NCBI GenBank assembly: GCA_050946255.1
Contig: JBMNUL010000049.1
Coordinates: 1 to 15,527, forward strand
Reading direction: 5' to 3'
DNA: 15,527 bases
Origin: JBMNUL01 sp050946255
GTDB lineage: Bacteria; Actinomycetota; Coriobacteriia; Coriobacteriales; CADBOM01
A program made the position numbers and the translations under genes. Positions 1 through 7,182 of this stretch are shown here, in pieces. Position 1 is the first letter of the stretch, and each line of letters begins with the position of its first letter. The notes beneath the pieces are model-generated. The model was not told where the DNA came from. It searched no databases and worked only from the letters and a program-made list of their open reading frames with translations.

Positions 1-1506
1 ATCAACGACGTGGAGTCCGGCAAGATCACGGTGAAGGAAGCCGGTCAGATGCTCGGCGAGCTGATAGGGCGTTGGGGCACGGCACTCCACATCATGGCTG
101 AGTCGCTCAAGGAATCTCATCAGGTCAACTATGGCATCAACGCTCTGGCGCTCGGCGGTTACAACCAGAACCACGAGGATGCCTCAAACGAGCTCTCGGC
201 GCTGTTCCTCAAGATGGTCGGGCTGCTCAAGATCTCATCGCCAACCGTCACGGTCCGTTGGAATCCCAAGACTCCAGATTGGATGATGCAGCGCGCTATT
301 GAGTGCAACATGGAGATCCGCGGTGGAATTCCGCTGTTCCAGAACGATGACCGCACGATCCAGCAATACCTCGATTGCGGAATCCCCTGGTCCGAGGCAT
401 GCGAGTGGTTCGGCCTGGGATGCGTCTACCCGGCGCTTCTCACCAGAGCTGAGCACTACGGCATGGAGGGCCTCGCAGGTCTCAACCTCGCTGCGATGCT
501 GGACATGGCCCTGCACAACGGCAAGGACATCAACGGCGTGCAGCTCGGCCCGGACATGGGGGATGCCACAGATTTCAAGAACATCGACGAGATCATGGAC
601 GCGATGTTCGCCGAGCACAAGTACATCATCGACCGTACTGTTGAGGCTGCGCACATCGCGGTCGACGTCGAGGGTCGCTACATGCGCGAGCCCTTCTGGT
701 CGACGATAGCGGTTCCGTGGCATTTCGCTAATGGGCAGGACATCCTGTTCCCAGATCCAGATTATTCCCTCTGGGGATTCTCCGACCGAGCCATCATCGA
801 CTGCGCAGACACTCTCGAGGCAATCAAGGTGCTTGTGTTCGATGAGAAGAAGCTCACTATGGCAGAGCTCATGGAGGCGATCGATTCCAACTTCGAGGGA
901 GAGCGCGGCGAGGAGATCAGGCAGATGTGCCTCGCAGCCCCGAAGTTCGGCAATGACATCGACGAGGTCGACTATCTCGTGTCCAAGATCTCGGATCGCT
1001 CCGCTGCCTACATAAAGAACGTGGACAATTCGCCATTCCGCCATTTCATGATCACCCGCGAGGGGCTGTCCTGGCACTTCAGCGCAGGACTCGGAGTGCG
1101 TGCGCTTGCCGATGGCCGCAAGGCAAAGGAGCCGTTGGACGACGGCTCGTTCTCGCCGATGGGCGGCGCCGACAAGAATGGTCCCACCGCTGTATTGCGC
1201 TCCGTGCTCAAGGCTCAGCAGAAGGACGCTGCCGCTTCCGTGCTCAACCAGAAGTTCACCAAGACGCTGCTATCGACTCCTGGTTCGCGCGACATGCTCG
1301 CGAAGTACACTTCTGCATTCCTGGGTGCCGGCGGAAGCCACATCCAATACAACATCATGGACACCGAGGAACTCGTCGAGGCTCAGGAGAAACCGGCCGA
1401 GCATGAGGACCTCATCGTGAGGATCGGCGGATTCTCTGCATACTTCGTGCAGCTTTCCGAGGGAATCCAGGACGATGTTATCCAGCGCACCGAGCAAGCG
1501 CTCTAG
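1..1506 (+). CDS. Glycyl radical enzyme (PFL-like), C-terminal part; 5' end outside window
   Basis: The reading frame is open from base 1, so the gene starts upstream; 501 residues are visible. Aligned by its active sites to the complete GRE2 here (7183-9624), roughly 310 N-terminal residues are missing. The glycyl radical motif near the C-terminus is RIGGFSAYF, with the radical glycine encoded at 1429-1431. The thiyl-radical cysteine lies in GLGCVYP (Cys codon 421-423), 336 residues before the glycine. Family members use a stored glycyl radical to generate a cysteine thiyl radical that attacks the substrate; they are cytoplasmic and oxygen-sensitive. In eliminase and decarboxylase members the cysteine is followed by x-Glu; here that position is Tyr, so the reaction cannot be assigned. 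Pyruvate formate-lyase itself has Cys-Cys, which is also absent. The MFS gene begins 44 bases downstream and is probably co-transcribed. The activase may lie upstream, beyond the window. Confidence 0.93.
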   Translation: MNDVESGKITVKEAGQMLGELIGRWGTALHIMAESLKESHQVNYGINALALGGYNQNHEDASNELSALFLKMVGLLKISSPTVTVRWNPKTPDWMMQRAIECNMEIRGGIPLFQNDDRTIQQYLDCGIPWSEACEWFGLGCVYPALLTRAEHYGMEGLAGLNLAAMLDMALHNGKDINGVQLGPDMGDATDFKNIDEIMDAMFAEHKYIIDRTVEAAHIAVDVEGRYMREPFWSTIAVPWHFANGQDILFPDPDYSLWGFSDRAIIDCADTLEAIKVLVFDEKKLTMAELMEAIDSNFEGERGEEIRQMCLAAPKFGNDIDEVDYLVSKISDRSAAYIKNVDNSPFRHFMITREGLSWHFSAGLGVRALADGRKAKEPLDDGSFSPMGGADKNGPTAVLRSVLKAQQKDAAASVLNQKFTKTLLSTPGSRDMLAKYTSAFLGAGGSHIQYNIMDTEELVEAQEKPAEHEDLIVRIGGFSAYFVQLSEGIQDDVIQRTEQAL

Positions 1507-1550
1507 AGGGTTTGTGATGCAGGACTACTCAAGGAAGGAAAGGTTTGCAA

Positions 1551-2822
1551 ATGAATGAAGTACAAAGTACTAGCGGCCTGAAAAAGCTAAGGGGGAACCC
1601 CAATGCTGTAATCAGCATCATTGCAGTATTGCTGGTGGCAATTCTCTGCCAGTCATCCGGAGCTGAGAACCCCGCACTGGAGTACATGGCCGAGGAGTTC
1701 AACTACCTGCCTATGAGCACGATCACGATGGTGACGACCCTGCCGTCGCTGATGATGATCCCGGCATCTCTGGCATTCTCCTGGCTCCGCACCAAGTTCT
1801 CGTTCAGGCCCCTGTTCGTGGTCTCGGCGATCTTGCTCATCGTAGGCGGCGTTATGCCAGCGTTTGCCGCAGACTTCGTGCAGGTTCTCGTGTGGCGTGC
1901 GATCTTCGGACTCGGCGTTGGCGTTATGTGGCCTCTGGCCCAGTCGCTGATCGTCGAGCTCTACGATGGTGAGAAGCAGAACACGATGCTGGGTTGGAAC
2001 TCCGTCGTCACCGCATGCGGCGGAATCATCTGGCAGAACGTCGGAGGAGTCTTGGCTCTGAGCGGATGGAGAATGTCCTTCTACACCTACTTCATCCCAA
2101 TCGCCGTGCTGGTTTTCTGCGGAATCTTCATCCCGAACACTCTGCCTGCCAGCAAGAAGGCCAGGGAAGAGCATGGCATCGAAGAAGATGCAGATTCGGC
2201 CTCTAAGGCTGAGCAGGGCTACATCGGGCTCACGGTTCTTCTGCTCATCGCCTACTTCGCCTTCAACTTCTTCAGCATGCTCTATTACACCAACATCTCC
2301 TTCAAGATCGTCGGCGAGAACATCGGTGAGTCTGACCTCGTTGGAATAACCACCTCGATGCTCACCTTGGGTTCCCTTGTGATCGGAATTATTTTCGGCA
2401 AGATGATGAACCTCAAGTTCTTCGGGAAATATGCGATGTGCATCGGGTGGCTCCTGGCGGGCTTTGGAATGCTCATCGGCGGCGTTACGATGTCGATTCC
2501 CCTGCTCTTCATCGGTGGCTTCATCCAGGGCTTTGGAACCGGAACTTATATGCCGGCAATGGTCGGCCTGATCGGAAACGTCGGAGGCAAGGCCAAGGCG
2601 TCGGTGATTTTGGGAATCTCCACCTGCGTGCTCGGTGCCTCCCAGTTCTTCGGGCCCACTATCATGAATCTGATCGTGGAGTCGATGGGACTCACCAATG
2701 GCAGCCCCTGCATCACGATGGGTGCCACCTGCCAGGTCATTTGCGGGATCATCGCAACGATTGTCTTCGTTGCCATCAAGAAGTCCCGCGAGAAGAAGGC
2801 AGCAGCTACAGCTGCCGAATAG
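1551..2822 (+). CDS. MFS transporter, 12 transmembrane helices
   Basis: A 423-residue hydrophobic protein with about 12 predicted helices in two halves, split by a charged cytoplasmic loop around residues 200-222 that is rich in Lys and Glu. This is the classic major facilitator layout and length. The segment SWLRTKFSFRP between helices 2 and 3 corresponds to a degenerate motif A. I chose ATG at 1551 because GGAAAGG (1537-1543) lies 7 bases upstream; an in-frame TTG at 1545 would be too close to it. The gene follows GRE1 after 44 bases and is closed by a strong terminator at 2896-2936, so the two probably form the end of one operon. By context it would import the GRE1 substrate or export its product. 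Substrate specificity cannot be read from the sequence. Confidence 0.9.
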   Translation: MNEVQSTSGLKKLRGNPNAVISIIAVLLVAILCQSSGAENPALEYMAEEFNYLPMSTITMVTTLPSLMMIPASLAFSWLRTKFSFRPLFVVSAILLIVGGVMPAFAADFVQVLVWRAIFGLGVGVMWPLAQSLIVELYDGEKQNTMLGWNSVVTACGGIIWQNVGGVLALSGWRMSFYTYFIPIAVLVFCGIFIPNTLPASKKAREEHGIEEDADSASKAEQGYIGLTVLLLIAYFAFNFFSMLYYTNISFKIVGENIGESDLVGITTSMLTLGSLVIGIIFGKMMNLKFFGKYAMCIGWLLAGFGMLIGGVTMSIPLLFIGGFIQGFGTGTYMPAMVGLIGNVGGKAKASVILGISTCVLGASQFFGPTIMNLIVESMGLTNGSPCITMGATCQVICGIIATIVFVAIKKSREKKAAATAAE

Positions 2823-2895
2823 GACGGCTTCGTTCGTATGCATTCACAGGTTGCGCTCCTGTGTAATTGCAGTTCAAGATAAAGCTGCTCTTGCT

Positions 2896-2936
2896 TCGGG
2901 GTCGAGGATTAGGTTCCTCGGCCCCGATTTTCGTTT
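2896..2936 (+). terminator. Rho-independent terminator after the GRE1-MFS operon
   Basis: Arms 2896-2908 and 2915-2927 form a 13-bp GC-rich stem with one G-U pair and a six-base loop, followed by TTTTCGTTT. It lies 73 bases after the MFS stop codon and is in the right orientation to end that transcript. Confidence 0.9.
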
Positions 2937-3314
2937 CGCTCCAGGTGGTTTCCGAGCACCTTCGTCAGTTCCCCTTTCGCAATTCTCCTGCATCTTCTGG
3001 GCCATAGATTCCGAGCCATTTGCATTCCAGACTCTATTCCATGCCATGTGTGCATCAAACTCTGGAACGGTGATTTTCAGCTTTCAGCCTTCGGTCGAAG
3101 AGCTATCTCAACAAGCGTGCATATTAGACTCCGAGGTTGTAACATTAGCAAAGTGGGAATTTTGAGCAAGATTGTCAATTTTCTGCTGACACGTTCATTT
3201 TTCATGTTTGTCGTAAGCTCGATATTTCACGGGGAATAGAGAATATGCATTTTTTCGAGGCCGTTTTTGGTTGTCATCCCCGTGCCATCTTGACGAGAAC
3301 TTTGGGAGAAACTT
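2937..3314. other. Gene-free gap before the cyclic-di-GMP gene
   Basis: Short open frames occur here but have no ribosome binding site or protein-like composition. The stretch is more AT-rich than the flanking genes from about 3120 onward, which fits a promoter and leader for the following gene. I see a small inverted repeat CTTCG-GT-CGAAG at 3089-3100 and no convincing -35/-10 pair. Confidence 0.5.
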
Positions 3315-6311
3315 GTGAGCGATAAATCATCTGCCACCTACATCATCGATCAGGACTTCAACATCATCAGCTGCAACAAGTCAATCCTGGAGCTCTACCC
3401 GCAGCTCAAGAAGGGCGAGAAATGCTATAAGTGCCTGATGGACCTGGACGAGCCATGCGAGGCATGCCCGGTGGTGAACAACATCTTGGGGCCCAAGACC
3501 TATATGGATCCAATCCGGAAAATCTATGAGACCGTGGATGCTGTGGAGGTGGATCTGGGCGATGGGAACATCGGCCATGCCCTCGTGATCAGCACAGTTG
3601 GTGAGAGCGAGGCAGTTTCGAAAAGACTTCCCAGAACTCATAGAGAGCTTCAGAAGCTGCTCGAACAGGAGTATTACGACAGTCTCACGGGTGGATTTTC
3701 CCGCAAGGGTTTCATCAGGGAAGCGGGGAACGTGCTGGAGAATTCCGGGCAATTGGAATATGCCATAGCGATGTTCGACATCCGCAACTTCAAGGCCATC
3801 AACGACACCTTCGGCGTGGAAGGTGGTGACCAGGTCCTGAAGTATGTCTTCGATTATCTGGAGAGCAGCTGGATGGAGCCGATAGTCTCTGCGAGGATAG
3901 AGTCCGATTGGTTCGTCTTCCTTGTGGAGAGCGACAAGATGAAAAACGGGGATCTGGAGGAACTTCTCAACATCGAGTGGAACACCGATACCCACAATGC
4001 GCACATTCATCTGTGTGGAGGTGTCTACTTCATCGAGGACAAGGATGCCGAGGTCTCGAGCATGGTTGACGGTGCAATCCTCGCAGAGGAATCCTCGGAG
4101 CTAGAGGAGTGCGGCAACTTCGCGGTCTTCAATGAATCGATGAGAAAATCCTATGTCGACAGCGCCGGGATTATCTCCAGTTTCCAGAGCAGCATCCGAA
4201 ACCACGATTTCAAGGTCTATCTGCAGCCGGTAATCCGCACCGAGGACGAGAAGATATGCTCGGCTGAGGCTCTTGCCCGCTGGGAGCATCCGACCATGGG
4301 GTTTGTGTCTCCTGCAGATTTCATTCCAGTCTTGGAGAAGAACGGCCTGATATCCCGTCTAGACCAGTACATCATGGAGCGCGTGTACGAGTTCCAGGAG
4401 TCGCTGCTCCACAAGGGCATGAAGTTCGTTCCGATCTCGGTAAATCTCTCGAGACAGGATTTCTACAACGACCACCTCGTGGGAGGCATCATAAGCCTTG
4501 CCGAGAAGGGCGATCTGCCAAAGGGGGCAGTGAACTACGAGGTTACGGAAACATCGGTTGCAGCTCTCAAGCAGAATTGCTCTTATCTGTTCGATCAGAT
4601 TCGACAAGCAGGTGCAAGGGTTTTCCTGGATGACTTCGGAAGCGGGTATTCGTCTCTGGGAATGATTGGAGACTACTCTTTCGACGTCATCAAGATCGAC
4701 AAATCGCTGATCGATCAGATCGAAGATAATCCAACGGTGCGAGCTATCATCACATCGACCATCGACATGTGCCACAAAATCGGCCTGAAGGCCGTTGCCG
4801 AAGGTGTGGAAACTCAGTGCCAGCTGGATTTCCTGAAGAGATATCACTGCGACTACATCCAGGGCTTCATCTTTGCAAAACCCATGAGCGAGGAAGATTT
4901 CCTCAACTACCTTTCTTCTTCTCAGGACATGGTCGAGGAGGGCGATCAGACGCCTGTCGAGCCAGCGGGAATCGATTTCGATTTCGACAACCTCGTGGAT
5001 TTGGTGGACCATTCCGGAATGTTCATCCAGGCATGCCACACTGAGGACTACACGATGGTCTTTGCAAACGAGCTCACCCGTCTCGTCTCAGGGCACCCTG
5101 AGGAGCCCTACCGGGGAAAGAAGTGCTACAAGTACATGCTCGGTCTGGACGCTCCCTGCGGTCATTGCCCGATGAAGAAGATGGGCGATGAGAAGGAGAA
5201 AGAAGTCGAAGTCGACGATGGCGAGCACGTTTTCTCCTTGAAGGCCCGCTATACGGAATGGAACGGCAGGAAGGTGTTCATCGAGTACGGCAGGGATGTT
5301 ACCAACACCAAGATTGCCCAGCGACGCTACACCAGCCATATCCGCTCCATTCTGGAGAATATTCCAGAGGGGCAAGGCGTTTTCCACGTTGACCTGACCG
5401 CGGACAAGTGGCTCAGTTCCGGTGGAAATGCGCAGAATGCCAGGAACATGCAGAACGTGAAAGACGTGAACACCCTCATCCATATGATTGCGTCGTTTGT
5501 TCCCGACGAAGAGGGGCAGGAGAGGTTCTTCAAGAAATTCAGCAGGGAAGCACAACTGGAGACCTATAACGAGGACAAGCATCAGATCGTGCTCGAGACG
5601 CTGTCGTATTTCGATGACATGTCCATCCGCTGGTCCAGGGTCACGGCACAACTGATCGACAATCCCAACAACGGTCATATCGAGAGCATCATCTATGGAA
5701 TTGACATCTCGAAGGAGAGGTCCCACGTAGAGGAGCTGGAGAGGGAGCGCCTTCAGAACAAGCAGGAGAAGGAGAGGCTCGAGAAGGAAGTCGAGGAAGC
5801 CTGGGATATGTACACGCGGGCCGACCGCGACAGGCGCTACGACTACTTGACCGGCTTGAACAGTCGCCTCGACCTGCATAACGAGCTCGAGCAGGCCGCG
5901 CGTGGGGAGGTTCCCCCAATTACCGCCATCACGATGATCGACATAGACAGGTTCAAGAATGTGAACGACAAGTACGGGCACGCAGTTGGAGACAAGTGCC
6001 TGAAGGCATTGGGGAAGACGATCCTGGACTTCGGAATAGAAAACGGCATCTCGTTCTACCGATATGGCGGCGAGGAGATAGTCGGTCTGATCCGCGGTGA
6101 CAAGAACGAGGCCCCGCCGAAGATCTCCCGGCTCTTGGAAGAGATTCGGAACATGAAGATCAAGATTGATAACGGCGACGAGATCACGTTGACAGCCTCG
6201 ATTGGATACACGACCAAGGGTGGCGATTATCAAGAAATGATAAATCGTGCAGACCAGGCGATGTATCTGGCGAAGAAGCGCGGCAAGGATCAATTAGCCT
6301 GCATCGATTAG
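3315..6311 (+). CDS. Cyclic-di-GMP turnover protein: sensor - GGDEF (degenerate) - EAL - sensor - PAS-like - GGDEF
   Basis: A 998-residue cytoplasmic protein with no signal peptide or membrane segment. In order: an N-terminal PAS-like segment with four cysteines (C37, C40, C48, C51); a GGDEF domain (about 120-260) whose signature is ESDWF at 196-200, so it should not make c-di-GMP; a complete EAL phosphodiesterase domain (about 283-535) with EAL at 318-320, NLSR, EVTET, DDFG at 439-442 and AEGVET around 495-500; a second cysteine-containing sensor segment (C604, C615, C618); a PAS-like region (about 660-790); a Glu/Arg-rich coiled coil (about 795-840); and a GGDEF domain with DID (876-878) and intact GGEEI at 918-922. 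No RxxD inhibitory site precedes GGEEI. It probably both degrades and makes c-di-GMP in response to two cues. The start is GTG at 3315 with GGGAG (3304-3308) 6 bases upstream; neighbouring genes give no hint of the pathway controlled. Confidence 0.93.
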   Translation: MSDKSSATYIIDQDFNIISCNKSILELYPQLKKGEKCYKCLMDLDEPCEACPVVNNILGPKTYMDPIRKIYETVDAVEVDLGDGNIGHALVISTVGESEAVSKRLPRTHRELQKLLEQEYYDSLTGGFSRKGFIREAGNVLENSGQLEYAIAMFDIRNFKAINDTFGVEGGDQVLKYVFDYLESSWMEPIVSARIESDWFVFLVESDKMKNGDLEELLNIEWNTDTHNAHIHLCGGVYFIEDKDAEVSSMVDGAILAEESSELEECGNFAVFNESMRKSYVDSAGIISSFQSSIRNHDFKVYLQPVIRTEDEKICSAEALARWEHPTMGFVSPADFIPVLEKNGLISRLDQYIMERVYEFQESLLHKGMKFVPISVNLSRQDFYNDHLVGGIISLAEKGDLPKGAVNYEVTETSVAALKQNCSYLFDQIRQAGARVFLDDFGSGYSSLGMIGDYSFDVIKIDKSLIDQIEDNPTVRAIITSTIDMCHKIGLKAVAEGVETQCQLDFLKRYHCDYIQGFIFAKPMSEEDFLNYLSSSQDMVEEGDQTPVEPAGIDFDFDNLVDLVDHSGMFIQACHTEDYTMVFANELTRLVSGHPEEPYRGKKCYKYMLGLDAPCGHCPMKKMGDEKEKEVEVDDGEHVFSLKARYTEWNGRKVFIEYGRDVTNTKIAQRRYTSHIRSILENIPEGQGVFHVDLTADKWLSSGGNAQNARNMQNVKDVNTLIHMIASFVPDEEGQERFFKKFSREAQLETYNEDKHQIVLETLSYFDDMSIRWSRVTAQLIDNPNNGHIESIIYGIDISKERSHVEELERERLQNKQEKERLEKEVEEAWDMYTRADRDRRYDYLTGLNSRLDLHNELEQAARGEVPPITAITMIDIDRFKNVNDKYGHAVGDKCLKALGKTILDFGIENGISFYRYGGEEIVGLIRGDKNEAPPKISRLLEEIRNMKIKIDNGDEITLTASIGYTTKGGDYQEMINRADQAMYLAKKRGKDQLACID

Positions 6312-6320
6312 CTGGCTCTG

Positions 6321-6899
6321 CTAGATCAACTGGGTTATGGCCGGGAGTACTGCTTCCACTATCCCTATGAGGACAAGCGGGATGCAGCCATCGATGAACG
6401 ATTGCCTGGATTTCAGGTGATAGTAGCGGATGTAGCAGATGAGTGCCACCACGAACGACGCGATGACCAGGACAGAATAGATGCCCACCCCGATTGCAGA
6501 TGCTCCGTTGGCGCTGGTGCCGGCTATAGAGCTGAGAACATCGAACTCCAAGGCCGCCCATGCAACGAAGAGAACGAGCTCGGTGGTTGGCTGACGGTTG
6601 AACATCCTGTAGGTTATCCACAAGAGCACCAGGTAGAGAACCACCGCAATTCCGGCTATCAGCCAAGGTGACACTGCAGGATTGTCGACAGAAGAGCCGC
6701 TGAGAAGCTGCCACGCGCTAAGGCATCCTGCAATCAGGGCTCCGATTATGCAGGCCACGCCGACCTTGCGGAGAGTTGGGTTCTCAACCCCACGTCCATA
6801 TGGTTGGGGCCAGAAGTAAACGGCCCACCATGCCAGATATAGAACACAGCAGAGTGTCAGTAGCCAATGACCAGTTGTCAGCTGCGAGAAGTCGACCAT
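6321..6899 (-). CDS. Six-helix membrane protein of unknown function
   Basis: A 192-residue, very hydrophobic protein with six likely transmembrane helices at about residues 11-30, 46-66, 78-98, 108-126, 134-157 and 170-189. Short polar loops carry WPQPYGRG (30-37) and NPTLRK (40-45). Helix 4 contains an acidic pair (E118 and D120), unusual within a membrane segment. I do not recognise the family. The start is ATG at 6899-6897 with a run of five G a few bases upstream. It is convergent with the cyclic-di-GMP gene, the two stop codons being 9 bases apart, and is probably its own transcript because GRE2 upstream is closed by a hairpin at 7116-7145. Coding potential is supported by the consistent alternation of hydrophobic segments and polar loops. 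Confidence 0.8.
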   Translation of the reverse strand: MVDFSQLTTGHWLLTLCCVLYLAWWAVYFWPQPYGRGVENPTLRKVGVACIIGALIAGCLSAWQLLSGSSVDNPAVSPWLIAGIAVVLYLVLLWITYRMFNRQPTTELVLFVAWAALEFDVLSSIAGTSANGASAIGVGIYSVLVIASFVVALICYIRYYHLKSRQSFIDGCIPLVLIGIVEAVLPAITQLI

Positions 6900-7066
6900 C
6901 GTGCCCCCAGATTATCCTTGTCGACCAAGTCAAATGCGCCGTGGCATGAACTTCCTGTGTTTCCTAGTTTATTCCAAAAGAGTTTCTTTGAGGGAGGCAT
7001 GGGCTGGAAAGTGAATTGGAGCTGAGTCCGGAAGGAGTATTTGGCCCTGGATTTGCGGCGGGATCG

Positions 7067-7127
7067 AAATGTGAGGTCGGGCTCAGAATGCATGCTTGCG
7101 TCCAGATGTGAAATCGGGCCCGGAATG
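7067..7127. repeat. Imperfect 24-bp direct repeat, 37-bp period
   Basis: Bases 7067-7090 and 7104-7127 match at 19 of 24 positions (shared core TCGGGC and end GAATG). The second copy contains the left arm of the hairpin at 7116-7145. It may be a decayed duplicate of the terminator arm or a short intergenic repeat. Confidence 0.5.
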
Positions 7128-7145
7128 GAAATCCATTCCGGGCCC
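7116..7145 (-). terminator. Hairpin terminator downstream of GRE2
   Basis: A perfect inverted repeat, GGGCCCGGAATGG (7116-7128) against its complement at 7133-7145, with a four-base AAAT loop. It lies 37 bases beyond the GRE2 stop. On the minus strand it is followed by GATTTCAC, a weak T-tract, so termination may be incomplete or the hairpin may mainly protect the mRNA end. Confidence 0.75.
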
Positions 7146-7182
7146 AACATATGCGCTTTTGGACTTTTACGAGCGTCGAATC

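Noticed and set aside
1653..2843. Minus-strand open frame of 396 codons opposite the MFS gene
   Set aside because: Antisense shadow of a hydrophobic protein with His/Asp/Gln-rich composition and no ribosome binding site.
5088..6293. Minus-strand open frame opposite the C-terminal half of the cyclic-di-GMP gene
   Set aside because: Shadow of a gene with clear GGEEI and PAS-like features; no independent coding signal.
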